Assembly: GCF_000203815.1 (NCBI RefSeq)
Contig: NW_004457736.1
Span: 620,001-684,000 of the forward strand
DNA from: Cavenderia fasciculata
Lineage: Eukaryota > Evosea > Eumycetozoa > Acytosteliales > Cavenderiaceae
DNA length: 64,000 nucleotides
Direction: 5' to 3'
Under the pieces are notes generated by a model that was given only the letters and a program-made list of their open reading frames with translations, searched no databases and was not told the origin of the DNA. The position numbers and the translations under genes were made by a program. Below, piece after piece: positions 38,628-49,183 of this stretch. The first letter of the stretch is position 1. Each line of letters opens with the position of its first letter.

Positions 38628-40512
38628 ATGTTTAAGCAATCTTTAGTTTTATTTGCTGTTGTTGCAGCTGTTGCATATGCTGTCCCAAGCATCCCAAATC
38701 CATCTCAAGTAAGAACACAAACCAAAACATACGACTGACCGACCGAAACAAATACTGACATTCATTCTTTTGTTACATTTGTTATTAATTTATTTATAGT
38801 ATTATATGAGTGGAACTTTTAGCATTCCATACTTTAACATTGTTGAACCAATCGAATTAATTTATGATGGTGTCAACAACCGTCAATACATTTCATACTA
38901 CAATGGAATGGATATTACTCTCAACCTTTTCGAACAAAATATTTCATACTCTATTGGTAAGAAGTTTCAACTCAAAAGATCTTGACAGACTGTCTTGTCT
39001 CTTCACAATCTTTCTAAACAAAAAAAAGATAGAGAGAAAAAGAAGAGAGAGATAGAACAATTCAGTTTCAATCTTGTGAAATTTAACACACCAACACACA
39101 CACAATTACTAACCAACCCACCACTTTTCTTTCTTTTTTTCTATTTTCTATTTTCTTTAGGCCCACAAGTTAATACTTTAATTTGTCAAACCATCCCAGG
39201 TAACGGTTCATTGATCACTGTTTTACCACCAATCCCATCTGAATGGTCATTCAACGGAACCAGCACTGTCAACGGTATCGATGTCTTTTCCTACACCCAA
39301 AAGGTTGTCAACTATGGCAAGGCTGCCTATTACACCTTTTACGTCAACTCTGATGGTACCCCAGTCCAATTCTACTTGAACGGTGTCGACTTTATCTTTG
39401 ACTCACATCCCGATGTCTACATTCTCGACTTTACCACCTGGACTACCGACATTTCCCAATACGGATCGATCTGGGAGGTCCCAGCCCTCTGCAACAACGC
39501 CGAGGAAGCCACCCACGCCCAATTCGACCAATTCGAAGAGATCTTTGGTCACATTGACTCTTCCAACAAAAAGATGGACTCCTCCTTCGACCAATTCAAG
39601 AAGCAATTTGGCAAGACCTACGAAAACACCCTCGAACACAACACCCGTTTCGCCACCTACAAGCAAATGCTCCACCGTGTTGCCACCCACAACGCCCACA
39701 ACTCTGAATCCACCTACAAGCTCGCCATGAACCACTTTGGTGATATGTCTGACGAAGAGTTCCGTAAGTTCATCATCCCACACGTCGATCGTGACGAAAA
39801 CAACGGTGCCTCTGAAGTCCACGACAATGAAGATGTCTCTGCTCTCCCAGCCTCCCTCGATTGGAGAACCTCTGGTTGTGTCACCCCAGTCAAGGATCAA
39901 GGTGTATGCGGTTCATGCTGGACATTCGGTTCTTTGGCCTCACTCGAGACTGTCGCCTGTTTGAAGCACAACAAGGACTTGATCTCACTCTCTGAACAAG
40001 AGTTGGTCGACTGTGCCTACGTTGGTCAATCGATGGGTTGCAACGGTGGTTTCGCCTCCAACGCCTACCAATACATCATGAATGCCGGAGGTATTGCCAC
40101 CGAGTCTGACTACCCATACTTGATGCAAAACGCTTACTGCAAGGCCTCAACTGTCCAAAACTCTGGCGTCCGTGTCCAATCCTACGTCAACGTTACCGCC
40201 TTTTCTGAAGCTGCCCTCCAAAATGCCGTCGCTACCGTCGGTGTTGTTGCTGTTGCCATCGATGCCTCTGCCCCAGATTTCCGTTACTACTCTTCCGGTG
40301 TCTACTACTCTACCGTCTGTCAAAGCGGTTTGGACTACCTTGATCACGAAGTCGCCGTCCTCGGTTACGGAACTGATAACGGTCAACAATACTGGATCGT
40401 CAAGAACTCCTGGAGCACATATTATGGAAATGAAGGAATTGTATGGATGGCCATGAACCGTGACAACAACTGTGGTATCGCTTCCCAAGCCACTTACCCA
40501 ATTGCTGTTTAA
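38628..40512 (+). CDS. cfaD: Secreted papain-fold protein, counting-factor-associated protein D-like
   Basis: Three exons (38628-38708, 38800-38956, 39161-40512) give 529 aa. A signal peptide ([18 protein letters not shown]) is followed by a ~170-residue domain of beta character ([20 protein letters not shown]...). Next is an I29-type propeptide ([14 protein letters not shown] ... [12 protein letters not shown]) and a complete C1A peptidase unit. Catalytic residues are present: Cys332 in [11 protein letters not shown], His475 in [10 protein letters not shown], Asn495 in KNSWS. Length and architecture match Dictyostelium CfaD, a secreted cathepsin-like protein that with AprA slows proliferation. 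The third positions are strongly C-biased, implying high expression. A plain cysteine protease with an N-terminal extension is the alternative. Confidence 0.82.
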
Positions 40513-40581
40513 ATATTAAACCATAAAAGTATAATAAATAAATAAAAATTCATTTTTTTAAATATATAATTGAAAATATGG

Positions 40582-40653
40582 ATGGAAATGAAGGAATTGT
40601 ATGGATGGCCATGAACCGTGACAACAACTGTGGCATCGCTTCTCAAGCAACTT
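40582..40653 (+). pseudogene. Duplicated 3'-end fragment of the CfaD-like gene
   Basis: Seventy-two bases repeat 40424-40495 of the preceding gene with three differences. All three fall at third codon positions and keep the amino acids (Gly, Ser, Ala). It lies 70 bp past the stop and is not attached to any start. It is probably the last remnant of a second tandem copy. Confidence 0.85.
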
Positions 40654-40698
40654 CTCATCAAGCTAAACAACAATTTATTATTATCCATACTATCATTA

Positions 40699-42930
40699 TT
40701 ATTTCATTTTATTTTTAAATTTATCAAGAAATGGTTGATCATTTTTAAAAAAGTATTTGATGATTGGAATGATTTGGAAATGTTTTCCATTTCTTTTAGA
40801 CCATTGAATAGTTGAAAGTAATCTAAGTCTAGTGAGATTGGGGTCGCATGGTGTTCCTTTTGAAAATGAAGAATGTTGTAGGTGTTGAATACAAGTAGCC
40901 AAAAAATGTGGATACAATGTGACAATATTGAAAAAATCGATTCCATTGTGTTCCAATACACCATGTTGCTCTAAATATTGTAAAACATCAAGTCTTGCAC
41001 TACTGATTGATAGTTGAACTGTTCTTTTCCAAAGGTAATCTTGTTTCTCTACACAATCAAGCCCAAAGTCGATAGCTCTTTGCATACGATTTAAACCATG
41101 AATACTTGGAATGAAATAGAAAAAATCTGAATGTAGAATATATTTGGTGTTACTACCATTGTATCTACTATTCTTTATCTCTTTTGCAATTTCATATTGT
41201 TCCGCATTTACAGCACACATGAATATTACATTATAAAAATTATTGGATTGATGAATAGACATGAATTTTTCAATGACATCCAATCTACCCAATTTAGCAG
41301 CTGCCTGTGCTAAAATAAACATTAAATGAGAAACTAGAGTATTGTAATCTGAATTGTCCTCATTTGTTTGTTTGTCGATAAATAGTAATCGAGTTTCAAC
41401 AGATTGGTAGAGTTGGTTAAAATGTACTAGTGGAGCTTGTGGAAGTTGGTTTGGGTAGTCAAAGTTAATTGGAATATGTTGGTAATGAGAATTGTAAAAG
41501 TTTAAAGCATAGTCAAATATCTCTACATTGTATTCCAACGACAAGAGTAAGATTTGCGTAAATTGTTTTAAATTTTTATCCAATACCAAATAACTTTTCA
41601 CCATTTCAACCGTTCCAAATTGAATAATCTGTTTAGTTGGTACAAAGTCAATGATGGAGTTTGTCACTGTTGGTATATCGAGTCTGAGCAATGATTCAAA
41701 ACTAGTAGCTATACTACTTTGATTAAATTCCAAAAATATAACAAGTAATCGCAATAGATTGTTGTTCTTTTGATTGGGTTGTTGTTGGATGTTGAATTGT
41801 AGTTCATTGAGTCTATGTTGAATAAATTGTTGAGATGTCATGCTGTACATAAGTTCAATACAAGTTCCATAATACCATTCAACCATTTCCATGTGTTGAT
41901 TGTCCACTAGTAAATTTGGTTTCCCATGTTTATGGATTAACAATGAAATAAATGAATAGACAGCTTGATCCTTGTATTTTGATGTTGGAGGTGTTATTTT
42001 GAATTGATCAACAATACTTTTGTCTCCCGTTGCCAATAGATAGTGTTCAACTTTATATCTATTTAGCTCGACAATGGTTGGATGGAAGATCAATAGTTGT
42101 TGGATAAACGTGACATTTCGGGATTTGGCAACACTATAATAAACCTTTTCTAGTATACCCTTGGTGACGAGTGGCAAGAGGATGTGGGCGACTTGATGGA
42201 ATCCATGCTTGGCAGCTACTTTGATGGCGGTATAGACTGCATGAGGAGATGAACGGAAATTGAGATTGTTTTCAACGAGGTACTCGGCCACTGGTAAATT
42301 CATCGATGACATTGCCCAAGTTGGTACCATATCATACTTGTGATTGATAATGGGTGGTTGAATGAGACTGACAACACGTTTAAACCGATCCAAATCTAAT
42401 CCCTTGGCTAGAGCTTCGACAGCCCAAGCAAATGATTGTTCTCCATAACCAACACGATTAATATGGGCTTGTAACTGTCCATTCATGTTAAAGAATGTAT
42501 TTAATTGGGTGTTGAGCAAATCATCATTTCTTTTCTTGATAAATGGAAGTTGTTTTGGATGAATGTTGTATCTAAACGCTTCGTCTTGGTAGAAAGGGTC
42601 GTCTTGACCATTGTCCAATAGTGTCAAGATATCACCGATGAATCTTGGTGATCCGTATCTAGTGCAAGATGAAACGGTCGAGTCAAAATACTTGATGTAT
42701 AGTAGATGAGGTGACGCACATCCATTTATTTTAGTTGCATAATGTGGATACTCTGGTTGTTGATCTTTGGCAGCTGTAGCAGTCAACCATCTATTAATAT
42801 CATGTACATGATAAAATACTATTCTTTTGATAAAAGTATTACAAAATACCAATCTAAACAAATCTTGAATATTATTATTATTATTTATCTCTTTGTTGTT
42901 ATTATTATTTGTTGTAACCATCACATGCAT
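40699..42930 (-). CDS. Dictyostelid ankyrin-like protein
   Basis: A single exon encodes 743 aa. It begins with an Asn run and then IQDLFRLVFCNTFIKRIVFYHV, the usual opening of a large dictyostelid family whose members combine this head with degenerate ankyrin-like helical pairs. Later segments fit that pattern: MNLPVAEYLVENNLNF, AIKVAAKHGFHQVAHILLP, ARLDVLQYLEQHGV. No catalytic motif is visible. The function is unknown and probably lies in protein binding. The gene ends only 46 bp from the duplicated CfaD-like fragment on the other strand. Confidence 0.8.
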   Translation of the reverse strand: MHVMVTTNNNNNKEINNNNNIQDLFRLVFCNTFIKRIVFYHVHDINRWLTATAAKDQQPEYPHYATKINGCASPHLLYIKYFDSTVSSCTRYGSPRFIGDILTLLDNGQDDPFYQDEAFRYNIHPKQLPFIKKRNDDLLNTQLNTFFNMNGQLQAHINRVGYGEQSFAWAVEALAKGLDLDRFKRVVSLIQPPIINHKYDMVPTWAMSSMNLPVAEYLVENNLNFRSSPHAVYTAIKVAAKHGFHQVAHILLPLVTKGILEKVYYSVAKSRNVTFIQQLLIFHPTIVELNRYKVEHYLLATGDKSIVDQFKITPPTSKYKDQAVYSFISLLIHKHGKPNLLVDNQHMEMVEWYYGTCIELMYSMTSQQFIQHRLNELQFNIQQQPNQKNNNLLRLLVIFLEFNQSSIATSFESLLRLDIPTVTNSIIDFVPTKQIIQFGTVEMVKSYLVLDKNLKQFTQILLLSLEYNVEIFDYALNFYNSHYQHIPINFDYPNQLPQAPLVHFNQLYQSVETRLLFIDKQTNEDNSDYNTLVSHLMFILAQAAAKLGRLDVIEKFMSIHQSNNFYNVIFMCAVNAEQYEIAKEIKNSRYNGSNTKYILHSDFFYFIPSIHGLNRMQRAIDFGLDCVEKQDYLWKRTVQLSISSARLDVLQYLEQHGVLEHNGIDFFNIVTLYPHFLATCIQHLQHSSFSKGTPCDPNLTRLRLLSTIQWSKRNGKHFQIIPIIKYFFKNDQPFLDKFKNKMK

Positions 42931-43774
42931 GTATGTATTGGTGAATGAATCGATTTCTGTAAAAACAATGATTACATAGTTTCTTTGCTGCTCTCAGAGA
43001 AATTAATCAGAAAAGAAAAGTTTCACAAATCACATCTGATTTTTGTATAATTATTATTATTATTTTGTTCTATCTATCTATCTATTTATCTGTATGATTA
43101 TACTAAAGAAAGAGAGAGTGAGTGATGGTGAGAGTGAGAGGGTCTAAAGATCAGAATTCTCTTTGCAAAGATCATGATTTCAGACCCATTGCGAATAAAA
43201 ATTAATTTGGTGAAGTTGGGAGTAGGAGTGGAAGGAGGGGAATGACGATGACTTTTCATTCACTCATTGCCACGCACACAAAAAACGATAAAGGTTGAGT
43301 AGAGAACACATACACACAAAGATTAGATCGATAGATAGAGTAATAACAATAATAACGAGGTGAACTATTAGGTTGAAACACCAATAACAACAACAACACC
43401 ACACCACCAACACACCTCTTTGTTCAAGAAAAAAGATTTATTATTATTATTAATAATTTAAATTTTTTGAGACATACCACTCCATTGAGTTTCTTTATTA
43501 TTATTATTGTAAATATAGTATAATATACACAACACAGCAGCAACAACAGCATATGTGCACATACAACACATATTGACATTTCATTCAACAACAAAAACAA
43601 AAGATTTGAATGATTAATCAATATAATCATCTTTATCTTTATTATCATCATCATCAACATCTTCAATATTATTTGGACAATACAAGAGAGAAACAATAGA
43701 AAGAAATTAATATATTATATATATACATATTCTATTCATTTAATTCATAGAAAGGAAAAAACACAACAACAACA
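42931..43774. other. Divergent intergenic region
   Basis: No gene. ATCT, TAT and CAA tracts, and a purine-rich stretch (GAGAGTGAGTGATGGTGAG, about 43111-43141). It serves the promoters of the ankyrin-like gene and the NHE gene. Confidence 0.6.
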
Positions 43775-45945
43775 ATGAAACCAAGAAAGAATGGATTCTT
43801 TAGAAATATCTCAATCCTATCAATCATTACTTTAATCATCTTGGTTGTATTAACATTTAATGTTGATACGTCGGATGCTAGAAGGGGAGGAAGATCAGTT
43901 TCGACAAGTTCATGGCTAATACCAAAATCAACCAATGAATTGACAAATCAATCATCCGATTCATCTGGTTCATCTTCTTCTTCTGCTTCCCTTGACGATT
44001 CTTCAACTGAAAAAGAGATTCAAGAAAACCAACAAGATGCAAATATTGTTGTTTTATTATTCTTGATCATGCTTACTGGTGCAGTATTGGTGGTCTACAT
44101 TACAGTCTCCCTTAAAATACCATTCATCCCAGAGTCAATCGTCATTGTTTTATATGGAATCATCATTGGTGTCGTCGTTAGAAATACCAATAGTGATTTG
44201 GTTCACCACGTAGTCACATTTGACCCAGAAAAGTTCTTTTTATTTATTTTACCTTGTATCATTTTTGAAACTGGTTTCTCTTTACCAAAGGTATTTAAAC
44301 AACAAACAATTTAATTAATGAAATAATTATAAGTACTTATATATATTTTATTTATTATTTTGTTTTGTAGACTGATTTTTTCAAACATTTTGTACCAATT
44401 GTTTGTTTTGCAGTTTTAGGTACACTTATATCATTTTTTATTACTGGTGGAGGAATATATCTTGTTGGTAAACTTGGATGGTCTCTTTATTTACCAGCTC
44501 AAGATTCCTTTATCTTTGGAGCCATCATTTCATCGACAGATCCAGTGGCAACATTGGCCATCTTCCAAGCCCTCAATGTCGATCCCACTCTATACATGTT
44601 GGTTTTGGGTGAAAGTATCTTGAATGATGCCACCGCTATCATGTTGTATCGAACAGTCTCCATTTTTGAACCAAGTAAAATTTGGTTTTATATTATCGAT
44701 TTCCTTTTAATTGCACTTGGTAGTGTTGGTTTAGGTGTTGCAATGGCAATTTTATTATCATTGGTAAAAATATTAAATAATAATAATAATTTAAAAGTTA
44801 TATATATCTAATCATTTTTAATTTTTTTTTTTTTAGATGTTAAAATATATAAATATTGGTAGATTCCCAGCATTAGAGACTATATTTATGATTATGTTTT
44901 CTTACATGTCATATGTATTGGCCAATTCACTAGAGATTTCTGGTATTTTGGCAGTATTCTTTTGTGGTATCACATTTAATCAATATGGTAGCTACAGTTT
45001 ATCACCCTACACCAAGTTGACATCGAGACAATTATTTAGAACTGCCGCCTTTATTTGTGAAACTTCTGTATTTATTTATATTGGTATTTCAAGTTCTTTC
45101 CATAGTTTTTCTTTCCATGCAGGTTTATTAACTTGGAGTATTGTATGTTAAAAAAGACAAACAAAAAGAATTATTTAATTTTAATTTATTAATTTTACTT
45201 TTTATTTGTTTAGTTTTTCACATGTTTATCAAGAGCAATTGCAGTATTTTCAATTTGTTTTGTTTTAAACAAATTTTTAAAAAACAAGATTGAATTGCCA
45301 ATTCAAGCAGCTATTTGGGTGGCAGGGTTAAGAGGTGCAATTTCCTTTTCACTCAGTCTCGATTACAGATCACCCTATGCACATTACATTCTCACCGACA
45401 CCTTGTTGATTGTTATCTTTACACTTTTTGTCTTTGGTATTGGTACATACCCAATCCTCAAGGTTTTGGGCATCAAGACTGCATCGTCTGATCAAAGTCT
45501 TGATAATATCACCCGTGTGATGAACAAAAAGTCAAAGGCAAAGGAAAAAACGTCGCTCTATCAAAACTGTGACGAAAAGTACTTTAAGCGATGGTTTAGA
45601 AAACAGGTACCACCCTTGGCAACAGAGGCTGTCGAAATCTTTGAGAAATTGGTCAACCAATCCTCCGAGGAACAACAACAAGAAGCACAAATTTTACAAA
45701 AAAGAAAGACTGGTAGAGTTAATACTGGCGACAGTTCATCAAACAACTTGACAACTACAGTACAAATTGATTCTCTATCGAGTGAGAGTCAAAATCCAAG
45801 TACTGGTATTAATATGGATGATCTCAGTATGCATTTCAATAATAACAACAACAACAATAACAATAATAACCATATGAATCATTTCGATGATGATGACGAT
45901 GGTTTTAATGATAATGTTGATCCTACCTCTCCTTTAATCCAATAA
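43775..45945 (+). CDS. Na+/H+ exchanger (NHE/CPA1 family)
   Basis: Four exons (43775-44290, 44371-44763, 44837-45142, 45214-45945) give 648 aa. A cleavable or anchor hydrophobic N-terminus (ISILSIITLIILVVL) is followed by a Ser-rich lumenal segment and about twelve membrane helices. The ion-binding ND pair is Asn257-Asp258 in GESILNDATAI, and DPVATLA (Asp229) is the matching loop in helix 5. GLRGAISFSLSL near the end is the conserved NHE arginine helix. The cytosolic tail is Gln/Asn/Asp-rich. The layout fits intracellular NHE6/8-like exchangers, which swap Na+ or K+ for H+ in endosome, Golgi or contractile-vacuole membranes. The location is inference. Confidence 0.92.
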
Positions 45946-46325
45946 TCCAATAACTCAAATAACAATTCCACAACAACATTTACAATCAAACAAAACAAAC
46001 AAAAAAAAAAACTATATACATTTCAGCCCTGGACTGAAACACAATAATCATTCATTTAAAACTATAGATCATAGAATCAATAAAAGATTATTTATAAAAT
46101 TGTTATTTTTCTCTCTTACTCTCAAAACAAAACAAAACAAAAAAAGTATTGGCGTAGTAATATTATCACTATTGTTTTTTTATTAATTGTTATTATATAG
46201 ATTGGACTTCAATCATAGTGAACATGGATTAACCCTTTTGGAAAAATGTTAGGGAGATTAGAGAGGGGCGGAACGTAAATTTTGATACTTTTTAATTATT
46301 AATATTATTTCTTATTATTTCTTTT
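45946..46325. other. Convergent 3' spacer
   Basis: It separates the 3' ends of the NHE gene and the carrier gene. A quasi-palindrome TTTCAGCCCTGGACTGAAA lies at 46021-46039. No gene. Confidence 0.5.
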
Positions 46326-47402
46326 CTACTTTGTTAATAATTTAATACCATCATAAATCATAAATTGAATTGTGACTAGGGTAGTAACCATTACACATCT
46401 GGCTTCAACACCCAAGAATAAACCCCTGACACCTAAACGCTTGACAATGTTACCAATTGCTTTGGTAACACCACCATCTGTCTTTTCTTGGTTAATCTTG
46501 GAGAGAATGGTATCGGCTGGATGTGAAGCAATCGAAGCAACAACACCAGACACAGCACCAGTTGATAAAATGATACCAAATTGTTGGAGATCGCTAAGAT
46601 TCTTCTTTTCAATACCATGCTTTTGACGTAAATACTTGTAGAGATATTCATTTGTTAATTCATATGTAACAAATTGAGATACAGTATATGGAACTTGTTT
46701 TAAAATAATTGGTGTTAAACCTTTGTATAAACTATAATCAAACAAACAAATGAATCATATTAATATTATAATGGATTGGTTCATATATATATTACTTTGC
46801 TTACCCCTTGAAACCTTCAGCTTGATGAATCTTTGAAAGTGCCATTGTCATGGATGAAGCAAACTTTGGATCAGATACTTGTCTGATACGGGCTGCTTCA
46901 AATGGACAGAGTGCAATATCACCAATGATTTCAGCAGCTGCTGATGAAGCAATGTAGATGGGGATTCTGTAGGTGGAGGCTTCTTCGGCAGTGAAAAGTC
47001 CCGATGCCTTCTTTTTGAATAACTCATATAAACCAAACTTGAAGAAACCTTGAACAGCATAACCAAACTAAACAATTTGAATTAAACAAATGATCATTTG
47101 TCAGTCAATCATATGATTAGAACATTGTCAAATTTCAAACTACTTACACCAGTAGCACCAAAACCTGTCAAGAGCATACCAGAACCCTCTTCCTTGATAA
47201 TAGTCTTCATTCCTTCAACCATACCTCTGTTGTACTTGACCGGGTCAGTTTGAAGACGAGTCTTGACGACATCCAATGGAATGACTACAATGTGAGTAAA
47301 CGAGCATCCCAATGCACCTCCTAAACCACACTTTATGAAATGTTGTAATGACATTCCACTATTGTTATTTGATGTAGTCGAAGCAGTAGTTGTTGATGAC
47401 AT
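46326..47402 (-). CDS. Mitochondrial carrier, phosphate-carrier-like (SLC25A3 type)
   Basis: Three exons (47148-47402, 46805-47067, 46326-46731) give 307 aa, the standard carrier length. The three repeats each carry a PX[DE] motif: PLDVVKTRLQTDP, PFEAARIRQVSDP and PADTILSKINQ. The first repeat (CGLGGALGCSFTH...) and GFGATGFGYAVQGFFKFGLYE with YELFKKKA are characteristic of the phosphate carrier, which imports Pi with H+ across the inner membrane. Its N-terminus is short and Ser/Thr-rich without a clear presequence. Confidence 0.88.
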
Positions 47403-47785
47403 TGTTAACTATATTTGTTAAATAATACTATATACTGTTGTACTATATTTGAATTTGATAATGATTCAATTCTTTGTTTATGCTGCCTCTAACAAACTGA
47501 TAAAACTAACTAATATCAATTTTAACAGATATTTATTTGTGTGTATTCGTGTGTGTGTGTGTGAGTGTATAACAATGTCGTGTCACTAATATGATCAAGC
47601 ACTATCTCCACCATGGTTCGACTGCATCGTTGATGATGTTTAATTTTTTTTTTAATCGGCTCTGATGGTGTCATCCCAAAACGAAATGGAGCTAAGCAAA
47701 GCCCTTCAAAAAGCCGACCAAATGAACCATCAATTAATTAATTTAACAATTTTTCGAGGTGTAAAAGACACTTCTGATCGTTTAT
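47403..47785. other. Spacer upstream of the carrier gene
   Basis: It contains a (GT)n tract at about 47537-47562 and a less AT-rich patch at 47600-47720. No gene was seen. Confidence 0.5.
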
Positions 47786-49066
47786 TTATTTTTTTAGTAA
47801 AGTTAATAGTCTATCGATTAAACCAGGGGAATTAGTAGTACTTTTCTTATTATCTTTTTGGTCATTATTATTATTATTATTATTATTATTAATATTATTA
47901 TTATTTAATTCAAATTCCTTTCTTTCATCAAGTAATTGTTGTAATCTGATAGTTTGGGTATCATCAATTTCAATGTTTTCACCATATGATACTTTGACAA
48001 GTGTTAGAGGATAGGCTGGCGCCGTTGCTGGTGCAAGTGTTCTATCTCTACCCTTCATAATCTCTTTTAAATTGTCGAGTGTCATATGACCCCTTCCAAT
48101 CTCTGCCAAACACGATGACATGATCCTAACTTGATTATGTAGAAATGATCTACCTTTAATTTCTAATCCAATGTATTGTATTTTCCTATTATTATTAAAA
48201 TCATCATTAGTTTCTAGATAATAAATTAATATTATTTGTTACAATGATACATACGGTGGAGTCGAATCATCATTATTATACCTCCAAATATCAGGTAGAG
48301 GTAGATCTATTATTTTAATATGAGATATGGATCGTATTGGTGACTTTGCTTGACACTTTGCACTACGAAGACTATCAAAGTCGTGTAGACCTTGTAAAAA
48401 TGATGCAGTCTCTTTCATTTGATCAATATCTAGTGTCTCCCAGATGGGCCACACCTTGTTCTTGAGCTCGAGTGGGACTTCTGTTGGGCGTACTCCTGTC
48501 ATGATCTTGTAGAGGTAGGTGCGAGAGGTGGCATTGTAACGAGAGTGAAACTCATTGTCTACCTTTTCGACCGATACAATACGAATGTCGTGATTGTGTC
48601 TCTTGAGTTGTTGATTCAATGCAATCTTGATGATGGATGGTGTGAGTTGTTCTTGTTCGATCGTTCCTTTCTTGTCGTATCGTTGATTAGGTAGATCGCA
48701 ATGTGCCACCTGACAGAGTGAGTTGACTCCCGAGTCTGTTCTACTCGACCCGACAATTTGTATTCTTTGTCGCATAATATGTGATAATCCATGTTCAATT
48801 GCATATTGTATTGATCTTCCATTCTCTCTTGGTCCTACTTTCTTTTCATCATCTAGTTCCTCTTCATCTCTATATTTATTGTATTTGTTGTATTTGTTGT
48901 ATTTATATTTATATTCTTGTTTTTTTGTTGAATCATTCACAGGTGACCCATCAATTGTTGTTGTTGTTGTTGTTGTAGAAGTCTTTGAAATAGATAGTCT
49001 TTGCCAACCTGTGTATGTTTGTCCAATGTATTCACATACTATCTTGTATCGAGATAATGATGACAT
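47786..49066 (-). CDS. tRNA pseudouridine synthase, TruA/PUS1 family
   Basis: Two exons (48255-49066 and 47786-48185) give 403 aa. The ATG at 49066 (MSSLSRYKIVCEY) was chosen because the frame upstream has no ATG. The catalytic aspartate is Asp111 in SSRTDSGVNS, the GRTDxGVHA motif of TruA. EFHSRYNATSRTYLYKI and, after the intron, GRSFLHNQVRIM complete the family pattern. It isomerises uridines in the tRNA anticodon stem-loop. A Lys/Tyr/Asn repeat (KYNKYNKYNKY) and an Asn-rich tail are clade-typical insertions. There is no obvious mitochondrial leader. Confidence 0.9.
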
Positions 49067-49183
49067 TAATGAATGTAACAACCAATGATTAAATTTAAAA
49101 TATACAATCTAAAGTTTGTCTCTTTTTTTTTGATGATGAAATATTAATATTTATTTCTTAATTTATTTATTTATTAATTTCTA

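Noticed and set aside
39403-39900. 165-codon open frame antisense to the CfaD-like gene
   Set aside because: It is a mirror of C-biased codons on the sense strand: Val/Gly-rich with no motif.
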